In this document: in pieces, positions 16,010-23,799 of the stretch
Layout: each line of letters opens with the position of its first letter
How positions within the stretch are numbered: position 1 is the first letter of the stretch
From: Oceanithermus profundus DSM 14977
GTDB lineage: Bacteria > Deinococcota > Deinococci > Deinococcales > Marinithermaceae
NCBI RefSeq assembly: GCF_000183745.1
Contig: NC_014761.1
Location: 2,232,001-2,296,000, forward strand
DNA length: 64,000 nt
Direction of reading: 5' to 3'
Made by a program: the position numbers and the translations under genes
Notes under the pieces: model-generated
Seen by the model: only the letters and a program-made list of their open reading frames with translations
The model's database searches: none
What the model was told of the DNA's origin: nothing

Positions 16010-17269
16010 GTGCGTTACACCACCCGGCTCACCCTGGTCTTCGGGCTGATCTGGGCGCTGATGCTGGCGCTCAGCCTGCTCGGCATCTACGGCGCCCTGC
16101 GCGCGGGGCTGGAGGGCCGAATCGTGCACCAGCTGCTCGACGACGCCGGCGCCCTGGCCGAGCTGTACAACTCGGGCACCACCGGCCAGGTGCGGCCCAC
16201 CGGGGGGACCGCGGTCGCCCTCTACGACGCTTCGGGGCTGCCGTTCCTGCTCGACGAGCCCCAGCACCGCATCCCCGCGGAGGTGCTCACCCAGGCCGAC
16301 GAAGGGCCGCAGCTCTACCGCGGGCCGGGCTTCGTGGCCGCCTACGTGGCCACCAGCATCGGGGTGCTCGCGGTCTCGCAGGACCTGGGGTTCATCGACC
16401 GGCTGCTCGAACAGGTGGCGCGGGTCGCGGTGCTCATCTTCCTGCTCACCCTGCCTTTGGGCTGGCTGCTCGTGCGCGTGGGGGTGGGCTGGGCCAACCG
16501 CCCGCTGGTGCGAGCGGCCGAGGAGGTGGCCCGGCGCAAGGGGGCGGACCTCTCGCCCATCCCCTACGACGGCCCCACCGACGAGCTGGGGCGGATCGTC
16601 GCCCGCTTCAACGACCTGCTCGCCGAGCTGCGTGAGGCGCGCGAGCGGGAGCGCGTCTTCCTGGCCGAGGTGAGCCACGAGCTGCGCACGCCGCTCACGG
16701 TGCTCGCCGGCTACCTCGAGCGCCTGCGCAAACGCCCCGGCGACACCGAGGCGCTGGCCGGGGCCGAGCGCACCGCCCGCCACCTCACCCGGCTGGTGGG
16801 CGACCTGCTGGCGCTCGCCCGCGGCGAGGCCGAGCGCACGGTCAACCCCCACATCGTCGACCTGGCCGAGCTGGCCAGCGGCGTGACGGCCGGATTCCCC
16901 GGGGTGGGGCTCGAACTGCGGGCGGCCCCCGAGGTGCTGGGCGACCCCGACCGCCTGATCCAGCTCCTGCGCAACCTGGTGGCCAACGCGGTGCGCGCCG
17001 CCGGGCGCCCCGAAGGGGTGCGGGTGACCGTGGGCGAGGACGACGGCCGCGCCTGGGTCGAGGTGGCCGACGACGGCCCGGGCATCGACCCCGAGGTGCT
17101 GCCGCACCTCTTCGAGCGCTTCGCCCGCGGCCCCGAGGGCGGCACCGGGCTGGGCCTGGCCATCGCCAAGCAGATCGCCGAGGCCCACGAGGGCACGATC
17201 ACCGTCCGCTCCCGGCCCGGCCACACGGTCTTTCGGGTGGAGCTGCCGGGGCTGGAGGGGGAGGGGTAG
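16010..17269 (+). CDS. Sensor histidine kinase
   Basis: 419 residues. Two membrane segments (about 8-30 and 140-162) enclose a roughly 110-residue periplasmic sensor; a HAMP-like linker (ANRPLVRAAEEVARR) follows. VSHELRTPLT contains the phosphorylated His223, NLVANAV is the N box, ADDGPGI and GGTGLGLAIAKQIAE the G boxes. Starts with GTG. Cognate kinase of the adjacent OmpR-type regulator. The input signal is not apparent. Confidence 0.93.
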   Translation: MRYTTRLTLVFGLIWALMLALSLLGIYGALRAGLEGRIVHQLLDDAGALAELYNSGTTGQVRPTGGTAVALYDASGLPFLLDEPQHRIPAEVLTQADEGPQLYRGPGFVAAYVATSIGVLAVSQDLGFIDRLLEQVARVAVLIFLLTLPLGWLLVRVGVGWANRPLVRAAEEVARRKGADLSPIPYDGPTDELGRIVARFNDLLAELREARERERVFLAEVSHELRTPLTVLAGYLERLRKRPGDTEALAGAERTARHLTRLVGDLLALARGEAERTVNPHIVDLAELASGVTAGFPGVGLELRAAPEVLGDPDRLIQLLRNLVANAVRAAGRPEGVRVTVGEDDGRAWVEVADDGPGIDPEVLPHLFERFARGPEGGTGLGLAIAKQIAEAHEGTITVRSRPGHTVFRVELPGLEGEG

Positions 17270-17288
17270 GCCGCAGCGCTACGGGGGG

Positions 17289-17597
17289 ATGGAAATGAGG
17301 CCGGCTGAAAACCGAACCCCTACGCACCCTGGCGAGGTTTTGCTCGAGGAGTTCCTGAAGCCATACGGGCTGACCCAAAAGGAGCTGGCCGGGCGCATCG
17401 GCGTTTCCTACCCCCGCGTCAACGAGCTGGTCCACGGCAAGCGCGGCGTGACCCCCGACACCGCGCTTCGGCTCGCCCGGCTATCAGGCACCACGCCCGA
17501 GTTCTGGCTGAACCTGCAGCAAGCCTACGACCTCTACATGGCCCGTCAGCGCGCGGACCACGAAAACATCAAACCCCTGCGCCAGGGCGTCGCCTAG
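17289..17597 (+). CDS. HigA-family antitoxin-like XRE regulator, no toxin partner beside it
   Basis: 102 residues. HPGEVLLEEFLKPYGLTQKELAGRIGVS opens the HigA/VapI family helix-turn-helix, and GTTPEFWLNLQQAYDLYMAR is the family's C-terminal hallmark. Normally a HigB RelE-type toxin gene lies directly upstream; here the 19 bases before it follow the histidine kinase and nothing HigB-like follows. Could be an orphan antitoxin, a domesticated regulator or the remnant of a module. ATG start at 17289 after GGGGG. Confidence 0.85.
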   Translation: MEMRPAENRTPTHPGEVLLEEFLKPYGLTQKELAGRIGVSYPRVNELVHGKRGVTPDTALRLARLSGTTPEFWLNLQQAYDLYMARQRADHENIKPLRQGVA

Positions 17598-17638
17598 TCC
17601 GCGCCGCGCCCGATGGCTGGATTCTGAAGCAGGGGTTT
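17571..17638. terminator. Possible shared hairpin between convergent genes
   Basis: AAACCCCTGC (17571-17580, inside the end of the HigA-like gene) and GCAGGGGTTT (17629-17638) are complementary but 48 bases apart. It might terminate both converging genes, though the loop is long. Confidence 0.25.
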
Positions 17639-17678
17639 CCCACCTCCCACCCCCGACCTCCCACGCCCTGCCTTCCCG

Positions 17679-18629
17679 CTACGACCACTCCGGCTCGCCG
17701 CGGTAGAGCTCCAGCGGCTCCTCGGCGAGCACCGCGTCCCGGCCAACCTCGATCAGCTCGATCACCTGCGGCGGGCAGCTGGCCACGCAGCCGCCGCAGC
17801 CGGTGCAGGCGGCCACCTCCAGCTCGAGCGCGTACTCCTCGCCCTCGCGCGTGCGTTTGACCGCCCCGGTGGGGCAGACGTTGGCGCAGACGGGGCAGAG
17901 GGTGCAGCCCTCGAGCACCTGGATGGCCGGCCAGCGCACCGTCCCCTGGCTGCGCGCCGCCGCCATCTTGCGCAGGCGCAGCTCGGCGGGAAGGTCGTGG
18001 TCCTCGTCGAGGCCCAGCTGTTCGGGCGGCTCGGGCAGCACCTCGGCGGCCATGCGCCTGGTGCCGCCGAGCAGCTGTTCGAAGAGCTCGCGCCGGCCCA
18101 CGACCGCCCCGGGCAGGGCCTCGGTGGTCAGGCGCACCTCCAGCTCCGGGTAGTATCGCCGGGCCTCCTCGATGACCTGTTCGAGCGCCTGGGGCACCGT
18201 GGGCCCGCCGATCCTGCAGCCCTCGCAGTCGCCCCGGGCCAGGGTGAGCGGGCCGTGGCGGCTGGCCGCCTCGGCGAGCAGACCGGGGGTGAGCCGGCCC
18301 AGGCAGAGCACCTCCTGGCCGTGGCCCTCGGCCTTCGAGCACTTGAGCTGGCCGCGGCCCTTGTCGAGTGCCTCCTGCATGGGCCCCAGCGGGAACTCGA
18401 GCGCCACCCCGGGGCAGACCTGGGTGCACAGCCCGCAACCGGTGCAGCGGGTGTCGTCGATCTGGACGGTGAAGTGGGAGAGGTCCACGGCCTCGTGGGG
18501 GCAGGCCTGCTGGCACAGGTCGCACCCCCCCACCGCGTACTTCTCCACCAAGCAGCGGCTGCCGGTGTAGCGGGGCGTGGGGTCGGTGAGCTTGAGGAAC
18601 GCCCCGAGCAGGTTGTCGAGGAAGCCCAC
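17679..18629 (-). CDS. Polyferredoxin-type 4Fe-4S protein
   Basis: 316 residues with four Cys-rich cluster motifs: CDLCQQACP (about 36-44, with an earlier Cys at about 27), CTGCGLCTQVCP (about 62), CTLCPVCANVCP (about 243) and CTGCGGCVASCP (about 273). Two ferredoxin domains flank a middle region with more Cys (CSKA, CLGR, CEGCRIGG). An electron carrier or a subunit of a larger redox enzyme, cytoplasmic. Starts GTG at 18629, 12 bases after aroG. No partner oxidoreductase is nearby; the middle CEGC region might bind another metal. Precise function not recognised. Confidence 0.75.
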   Translation of the reverse strand: MGFLDNLLGAFLKLTDPTPRYTGSRCLVEKYAVGGCDLCQQACPHEAVDLSHFTVQIDDTRCTGCGLCTQVCPGVALEFPLGPMQEALDKGRGQLKCSKAEGHGQEVLCLGRLTPGLLAEAASRHGPLTLARGDCEGCRIGGPTVPQALEQVIEEARRYYPELEVRLTTEALPGAVVGRRELFEQLLGGTRRMAAEVLPEPPEQLGLDEDHDLPAELRLRKMAAARSQGTVRWPAIQVLEGCTLCPVCANVCPTGAVKRTREGEEYALELEVAACTGCGGCVASCPPQVIELIEVGRDAVLAEEPLELYRGEPEWS

Positions 18630-18641
18630 GCCCGCCCCTTC

Positions 18642-19724
18642 CTAGCCGCGCCGCGTCCGGACGGGCTCGAGCAGGTCGCGCACCGCGTCCAAGAAGGCGT
18701 CGAACTGCGCGAAGTCCATCTGCTGGTTGTTGTCCGACATGGCCACCTTGGGGTTGGGGTGCACCTCCACGTGCACCGCGTCCACCCCCGCGGCCAGCGC
18801 CGCCCGCGCCAAAGGCGCCAGCAGGTCGATGCGGCCGGCGGCGTGGGTCACGTCCACCACGACGGGCAGGTGGGTGAGCTGCTTGGCCAGCACCGCCCCC
18901 GAGAGGTCCAGGGTGTTGCGGGTCCACTTCTCGTAGGTGCGGATGCCGCGCTCGACCAGGATGACCTGGTCGTTGCCCTGGCTGAGCACGTACTCGGCGG
19001 CGTAGAACCACTCCTCCACCGTGGCGCTGAGGCCGCGCTTGAGCAGCACCGGCTTGCCCGACGCGCCCACCTCGCGCAGGAGCGCGAAGTTCTGCATGTT
19101 GCGCGCTCCCACCTGGAGGATGTCGGCGTACTCGGAGACGACCCCCACGTCGCGGGTGTCCATCACCTCGGTCACGAAGGCCATGCCGTAGCGGTCGGCC
19201 GCGGCCCGCCCCAGCTTCAGCCCCTCGACGCCCAGGCCCTGGAAGGCGTAGGGACTGGTCCGCGGCTTGTACGCCCCGCCGCGCAGCACCTTGACGCCGC
19301 GCGAGGCCAGGAACTCGGCCGTGGCCTGCATCTGTTCTTCCGACTCGATGGCGCAGGGGCCGGCGATCAGGAGCGGCCCCGCGCCGAAAACCGCCTCGCG
19401 CACCCGCACCCGGGTGTCCTCGGGCCGGGTCTCGCGCGAGAAGAGGAACTTTTGCTTGTCCTCCTGCTCCTCGAGCGCCAGCGTGGCCTTGAAGATCTCC
19501 TTGAACAGCTTCTTGACCGTGCCGTCGGGGAAGGGGCCGGGGTTCTCGGCGGTCAGGTAGGCGAGCATCTCCTCCTCGCGCGCCGGGTCGTAGTGGCCCA
19601 GGCCGCGCTCGGTCTGGATGCGCCCGATCTCGGAGGCGATGCGCGCCCGCTCCGAGAGCAAGGTGAGCAGTTCGCGGTTGATGCGGTCGATCTCCCGCCG
19701 CAGTTCGAGGATGCGCGGTTCCAT
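18642..19724 (-). CDS. aroG: Fused chorismate mutase / DAHP synthase
   Basis: 360 residues. The N-terminal 90 residues (LRREIDRINRELLTLLSERARI) are an AroQ chorismate mutase and the rest is a KDSA-like DAHP synthase: AGPCAIES, RGGAYKPRTSPYAFQGLG, LKRGLSATVEEW and the metal-binding end (VHPNPKVAMSD). Makes DAHP from PEP and erythrose-4-P at the start of aromatic biosynthesis; the mutase domain commonly provides feedback control by chorismate or prephenate. ATG at 19724 lies six bases after TAGGAT and has no Shine-Dalgarno site. Begins a short unit with the ferredoxin gene. Confidence 0.95.
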   Translation of the reverse strand: MEPRILELRREIDRINRELLTLLSERARIASEIGRIQTERGLGHYDPAREEEMLAYLTAENPGPFPDGTVKKLFKEIFKATLALEEQEDKQKFLFSRETRPEDTRVRVREAVFGAGPLLIAGPCAIESEEQMQATAEFLASRGVKVLRGGAYKPRTSPYAFQGLGVEGLKLGRAAADRYGMAFVTEVMDTRDVGVVSEYADILQVGARNMQNFALLREVGASGKPVLLKRGLSATVEEWFYAAEYVLSQGNDQVILVERGIRTYEKWTRNTLDLSGAVLAKQLTHLPVVVDVTHAAGRIDLLAPLARAALAAGVDAVHVEVHPNPKVAMSDNNQQMDFAQFDAFLDAVRDLLEPVRTRRG

Positions 19725-19730
19725 TCGCCT

Positions 19731-19736
19731 ATCCTA
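19731..19736 (-). promoter_or_regulatory. -10 box of leaderless aroG
   Basis: TAGGAT, six bases before the aroG ATG. Confidence 0.5.
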
Positions 19737-19739
19737 ACG

Positions 19740-20489
19740 CTATTCGGCGTCCACGTCCGCACGGGTGCGGCCGCGGCCGGCGGCGCGCGAGACCCAGATG
19801 GAGACCTCGTAGAGCAGCAGGAGCGGCACCGAGAGCAGCGCCAGGTTGAAGGGGTCGGCCGTGGGCGTGATGATCGCGGCGAGGGTGACGATCACCACGA
19901 TGGCGATGCGGCGGTTCCGCGCCAAGAAGCGCCAGTCGAGCATGCCCAGCTTGGTGAAGAGGAAGCTCAGCACCGGCAGCTCGAACATCAGCCCCACCAC
20001 CGTCAGGTACATCAGGATCTGGCTCATGTACTTGTCGATGGTGAGCAGCGGGATCACCTGGTCGCTGAGGAAACCCAGCAGGAAGGGCACCGCGAAGGGC
20101 AGCAGCACGTAGTACGAAAACACGACGCCCACCGCGAAGGAGAACCCCGCACCGAGGATGAAGGGCACGGCCAGGCGGCGCTCGTGGGGGTAGAGGCCGG
20201 GGGCGATGAAGGCCCAGAGCTGGTAGACGATGAAGGGCAGCGCGATCACCAGACCGCCGAACGCGGCGATCTTGAGCGAGACGATGAAGCCTTCGGTGAT
20301 CGTCTGCTGGTAGAGGTTGGCCTCGATGCCGCGGACCTGGGTGGCCACGTCGAGGGGCCGCTTGAGGATCTTGAGCAGATCGACGCGGAAGGTCCAGGCC
20401 ACGCCCATGCCCACGAACCAGGCCAGCAGCGCCCGGATGATGCGGGCGCGCAGCTCCTCCAGGTGCTCGACGAGGGGGGCTTCCTGCAC
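19740..20489 (-). CDS. tatC: Sec-independent translocase subunit TatC
   Basis: 249 residues with six membrane spans. VEHLEELRARIIRALL is the conserved cytoplasmic start that binds twin-arginine signals, and PHERRLAVPFI and the ITPTADPFNLALLSVPLLLLYE end are typical. Receptor for folded Tat cargo such as the liv binding protein in this window. GTG start at 20489, six bases after tatA ends. Last gene of the DUF456-to-tatC operon. Confidence 0.96.
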   Translation of the reverse strand: MQEAPLVEHLEELRARIIRALLAWFVGMGVAWTFRVDLLKILKRPLDVATQVRGIEANLYQQTITEGFIVSLKIAAFGGLVIALPFIVYQLWAFIAPGLYPHERRLAVPFILGAGFSFAVGVVFSYYVLLPFAVPFLLGFLSDQVIPLLTIDKYMSQILMYLTVVGLMFELPVLSFLFTKLGMLDWRFLARNRRIAIVVIVTLAAIITPTADPFNLALLSVPLLLLYEVSIWVSRAAGRGRTRADVDAE

Positions 20490-20495
20490 GCTAGA

Positions 20496-20732
20496 CTAGG
20501 CGTCCCCGGCGGGCTTCTTTTCGGCCTCGGGCGCGGCGGACTGCTGGGGCGCGGGCTTTTCGGGTTCGAGATCCACCGCCTGCTCGAACTCCTGCTTGAT
20601 CTCGCTGGCGCCCTTCTTGAACTCGCGGATCGACTGCCCCAACCCGCGGGCCAGCTCCGGCAGCTTCTTGGGGCCGAACAGGATGAGCACGATGACCAAG
20701 ATGACGAGGATTTCAGGCATTCCCAGGTTCAT
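20496..20732 (-). CDS. tatA: Tat translocase pore subunit TatA
   Basis: 78 residues: one N-terminal membrane helix ([26 protein letters not shown]) followed by an amphipathic helix and an acidic Pro/Ala tail. The [14 protein letters not shown] motif is diagnostic. Only one TatA/B-type gene is present, pointing to a minimal TatAC system. Its ATG overlaps the glmU stop as ATGA. Confidence 0.95.
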   Translation of the reverse strand: MNLGMPEILVILVIVLILFGPKKLPELARGLGQSIREFKKGASEIKQEFEQAVDLEPEKPAPQQSAAPEAEKKPAGDA

Positions 20733-22141
20733 GTCGTCTCCCCCTCTATTCTAGTACCCGACTCCTGAGAATTGGATGCGCGCCGCTTGCGCTCGGCCCA
20801 GCCCTCGATGTTGCGCTGACGGCCGCGCGCGATGGCGAGCGCGCCCTCGGGAACGTCGGCGTTGATCGCGCTGCCGGCGGCCACGGTGGCCTCGGCGCCG
20901 ATGCGCACGGGGGCGATGAGCACCGAGTTGGAGCCGATGAAGGCCCGCGGTCCGATGATCGTGGGGTGCTTCTTCACGCCGTCGTAGTTGGCGGTGATCG
21001 TTCCCGCGCCCACGTTGGTCTCGGCGCCCACTTCGGCGTCGCCCAGATAGGCCAGGTGCCCGGCCTTGACCCCGGGGCCCAGGCGGCTTTTCTTGACCTC
21101 GACGAAGTTGCCCACGAAGGCTCCGGCCTCGAGCACCGCCCCAGGGCGCAGCCGCGCGAAGGGGCCGGCGACCGCCCCGGGGCCCAGCCGGGCGCCCTCG
21201 AGCACACTGTGGGGGCGCACCTCGGCGCCGGGGGCCAGCTCGCTGTCGGTGAGGAGGCTGTAGGCGCCCACGAAGCCGCCCTCCCCGATCCGGGTCCGGC
21301 CCCTGAGCATCACCCCGGGCTCGAGCGTCACGTCGGGCGCGAGCTCCACGTCGGGCTCGAGGTAGACGGTCTCGGGCATCACCATGCGCACCCCGTCTTT
21401 CATCCAGCGCTCGCGAAGCCGGTCCAGCAGCACCCGCTCCACCGCGGCCAGCTGCACCCGGTCGTTCACGGCCAAAAGCTCGGTGGGGTCGTCGGCCTTG
21501 AAGGCCCGCACCGGCAGGCCGCGCTTCTGGTAGACCTCGATCAGGTCGGGCAGGTAGTACTCCCCGGCGGCGTTGTCGCGGTCAATCTCGTCGAGGAAGC
21601 CCCAAACGTTCGCGTCGAAGGCGTAGACCCCGGCGTTCACCTCGCGCACCGCCCGCTCCTCGGGGGCGGCGTCCTTGTACTCCACCACCCGCGCGACGTT
21701 GCCCGCTGCGTCGCGGATCACCCGGCCGTACTGGGCGGGGTCGTCGGGCTCGAAGGTCAGCATGGCCATGCCGCCGCCCGCGGGCACGGCCCGGGCCAGG
21801 CCGGCGAGGGTGCCCGCGGTGATGAGGGGGGCGTCGCCCATGGTGACGACGACCGGCCCCTGCCAGTCCAAAAGCGCCTCGCGGGCGCTCGCCAAGGCGT
21901 GGGCGGTGCCCAGCTGCTCGGCCTGCAGCGCGGTGCGCACGCCCAGGGGCTCGAGCGCCTCCTGCACGGCCTCCGCGCCGTGGCCGACCACCACGACGAC
22001 GCGCTCGGCCCCGGCCTGCTGCGCCGCCCGCGCGGCGTACTCCACCAGCGGCCGGCCCAAGAGCGGGTGCAGCACCTTGGGCAGGGCCGACTTCATGCGC
22101 GTGCCCTTGCCCGCGGCGAGCACGACGACGGCGAAGCTCAC
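20729..22141 (-). CDS. glmU: Bifunctional GlcNAc-1-P uridyltransferase / GlcN-1-P acetyltransferase
   Basis: 470 residues. The N-terminal pyrophosphorylase domain shows [27 protein letters not shown] and [11 protein letters not shown]; the C-terminal left-handed beta-helix has repeated hexapeptides and the acetyltransferase end ([12 protein letters not shown]). Makes UDP-GlcNAc for peptidoglycan, the substrate of MurA encoded at 52 kb. GTG start at 22141 makes a GTGA overlap with lgt; a longer frame is rejected because it lies within lgt. The stop overlaps tatA. Confidence 0.95.
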   Translation of the reverse strand: MSFAVVVLAAGKGTRMKSALPKVLHPLLGRPLVEYAARAAQQAGAERVVVVVGHGAEAVQEALEPLGVRTALQAEQLGTAHALASAREALLDWQGPVVVTMGDAPLITAGTLAGLARAVPAGGGMAMLTFEPDDPAQYGRVIRDAAGNVARVVEYKDAAPEERAVREVNAGVYAFDANVWGFLDEIDRDNAAGEYYLPDLIEVYQKRGLPVRAFKADDPTELLAVNDRVQLAAVERVLLDRLRERWMKDGVRMVMPETVYLEPDVELAPDVTLEPGVMLRGRTRIGEGGFVGAYSLLTDSELAPGAEVRPHSVLEGARLGPGAVAGPFARLRPGAVLEAGAFVGNFVEVKKSRLGPGVKAGHLAYLGDAEVGAETNVGAGTITANYDGVKKHPTIIGPRAFIGSNSVLIAPVRIGAEATVAAGSAINADVPEGALAIARGRQRNIEGWAERKRRASNSQESGTRIEGETT

Positions 22142-22992
22142 GCCCCGGCCTCCTCCCCGCTGCGGCCCATGCGGTAGAGCATGTAGAGCGCCAGCACGAT
22201 CAGGGGGATGGAAACGAGCTGGGTCGCCGTGAAGAAGCCGATCCCCGCCTTCTCGTTGAGGTAGACCGGCCACCACAGCGGGTTGAGCCGGAAGGGCTCT
22301 TCGACGAGGCTGCGCAGCAGGCTGTACCAGAGCACGAAGTTCCAGAACGCCCAGCCCGCGGGCCGCTTCTGCCGCCACCAGTAGAAGACCAGGCCCAGCA
22401 GCACCAGCCCGATCACCGCCCCGTAGATCTGGGTCAGGTGCACTGGGCCGCGCACCACCTCACCGCTGCAAAACCCCCAGGCCAGCTGCCCGGTGCTCGT
22501 GCAGATGCCCGGGAACCCGGTGGCCCAGGCGGGCCAGGTGTAACCGATGGCCCAGTCGGTGAGCCGGCCCACGGTGTCGGAGCCGTTCATCAGGTTGCCG
22601 ATGCGGCCGCCGATGATGCCCAGGGCCACGCCCGGGAGCGCCGCGTCGAGGTAGACGTAGGGGGGCACCCCGTTCTTGCGGGCGAAGTAGACCATGGGGA
22701 TCAGGCCGCCCAGGATGCCGCCGTGGAAGGCCAGCCCTCCCTGCCAGATGTAGAGGGCGCTGATCGGGTTGGCCGCGAAGTCGCCCCAGCTGGTCAGCAC
22801 GTAGACGAGCCGGGCCCCGATCACCCCGGCGATCACCGCCCAGAAGACGGCCTCCTCGAACTTTTCGGGGTCGTATCCCTTGGCGGCCACGTAGCGCCGC
22901 GCCAGGTAGTAACCGACGAAGATGGCCGCGGTGATCAGGAAACCGTACCAGCGCACGGTCAGCGGCCCGATCTCGATCATGATGGGATCCAT
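22138..22992 (-). CDS. lgt: Prolipoprotein diacylglyceryl transferase
   Basis: 284 residues with seven membrane segments. [18 protein letters not shown] carries the essential His, and [10 protein letters not shown] the Lgt signature (usually GRIGNFINGE, here without the Glu directly after). Attaches diacylglycerol to lipobox Cys residues, as needed by the lipoproteins at 23.8 and 57.5 kb. Starts four bases after the glutaredoxin-like gene. Confidence 0.95.
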   Translation of the reverse strand: MDPIMIEIGPLTVRWYGFLITAAIFVGYYLARRYVAAKGYDPEKFEEAVFWAVIAGVIGARLVYVLTSWGDFAANPISALYIWQGGLAFHGGILGGLIPMVYFARKNGVPPYVYLDAALPGVALGIIGGRIGNLMNGSDTVGRLTDWAIGYTWPAWATGFPGICTSTGQLAWGFCSGEVVRGPVHLTQIYGAVIGLVLLGLVFYWWRQKRPAGWAFWNFVLWYSLLRSLVEEPFRLNPLWWPVYLNEKAGIGFFTATQLVSIPLIVLALYMLYRMGRSGEEAGA

Positions 22993-22995
22993 GCC

Positions 22996-23211
22996 CTACC
23001 CCCTCCCCAGCGCCCGCGCCAGGTCCTCTTCGCTGAACGCGCCCTCCACCAGCACGACGCCCTCCCGGAGGACGGCGGGCAGCTGCCGCCCCTCGGCCAG
23101 CTCGGGGCGCTCGTCCACGTCGATGCGCTCGTAGGGCAGGCCCATCGCCCACAGGTAGCGTTCCTGCTGATCGCAGGCCAGGCAGTTCTTCTTGGCTAAG
23201 TAGATGTACAA
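22996..23211 (-). CDS. Glutaredoxin-like thiol protein
   Basis: 71 residues. MYIYLAKKNCLACDQQERYLWAMGLPYERIDVDE has a CxxC (CLAC) in the thioredoxin-fold position, and RQLPAVLREG supplies the cis-Pro equivalent. Short, like NrdH/glutaredoxin-type proteins. A cytoplasmic disulfide reductant by family; partner unknown. Sits in the operon between the DUF456 gene and lgt. Confidence 0.75.
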   Translation of the reverse strand: MYIYLAKKNCLACDQQERYLWAMGLPYERIDVDERPELAEGRQLPAVLREGVVLVEGAFSEEDLARALGRG

Positions 23212-23229
23212 GGGCGTCCCTCCGATTCC

Positions 23230-23709
23230 CTAGAATATCCTTTGGATCACCAGCCAGCCCATGGCCACGTGCACCAGCAGCTTGGCCAGCACCCCGCCGA
23301 GCACCCCCAGCAGGCTGCCCCAGGCCGCCCGCAACGCGTCCCGTCCGGTCTTGCCGGCGATCAGCTCGGCCACCAGCGCGCCCAGGAAGGGCCCCACCAG
23401 GATCCCCAGCGGACCCAGCACGACCGCGCCCACGAGCGCCCCGATCACCGCGCCCCAGATGCCCGCGCGCCCGGCCCCGTAGCGCTTCGCCCCCAGAGCC
23501 CCGGCCACGTTGTCGAGCGTCATGGCCAGAAGCCCCAGACCGATCAGCCAGGCCCAGTCGGTGCGCGAGAGCTCGCTGAACCCCACCAGCGCCTCGTGCA
23601 GCAGCGCCGCGCCCCAGATGACCAGGGTGGCCGGCACCATGGGCACGAAGGTGAGCACCAGCGCTGCCAGCCAGAGCAGCACGAAGAGCACGTCGGCGGT
23701 CAGGTTCAT
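23230..23709 (-). CDS. DUF456-family membrane protein
   Basis: 159 residues, about five hydrophobic segments with many small residues. FVPMVPATLVIWGAALLHEAL, LDNVAGALGAKRYGAGRAGIWGAVIGALVG and GPLGILVGPFLGALVAEL match the DUF456 family. Function unknown. First gene of the lgt-glmU-tat operon; AAAGG precedes the ATG and a TAGGAT box is eight bases upstream. Confidence 0.8.
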   Translation of the reverse strand: MNLTADVLFVLLWLAALVLTFVPMVPATLVIWGAALLHEALVGFSELSRTDWAWLIGLGLLAMTLDNVAGALGAKRYGAGRAGIWGAVIGALVGAVVLGPLGILVGPFLGALVAELIAGKTGRDALRAAWGSLLGVLGGVLAKLLVHVAMGWLVIQRIF

Positions 23710-23749
23710 CGCCTTTCATCCTACCCAGCGGCATGAGAACACCGCAGGA

Positions 23750-23789
23750 AAACACAAAGGGCCGGGGCGGCCCAAACCGCCCCGGCCCT
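23750..23789 (-). terminator. Rho-independent terminator after the nuclease-lipoprotein gene
   Basis: A perfect 13-bp stem (arms 23758-23770 and 23777-23789) with a six-base loop, followed on the minus strand by TTTGTGTTTT. It lies just after the stop at 23800 and shields the DUF456 operon. Confidence 0.85.
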
Positions 23790-23799
23790 ACCAAAACCG

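Noticed and set aside
15227-17224. 665-residue open frame on the minus strand
   Set aside because: Antisense to the two-component genes, which have all their catalytic motifs.
17997-20768. 923-residue open frame on the plus strand
   Set aside because: Antisense shadow of the ferredoxin, aroG, tatC and tatA genes; composition is His/Gly/Arg-rich and no domain is visible.
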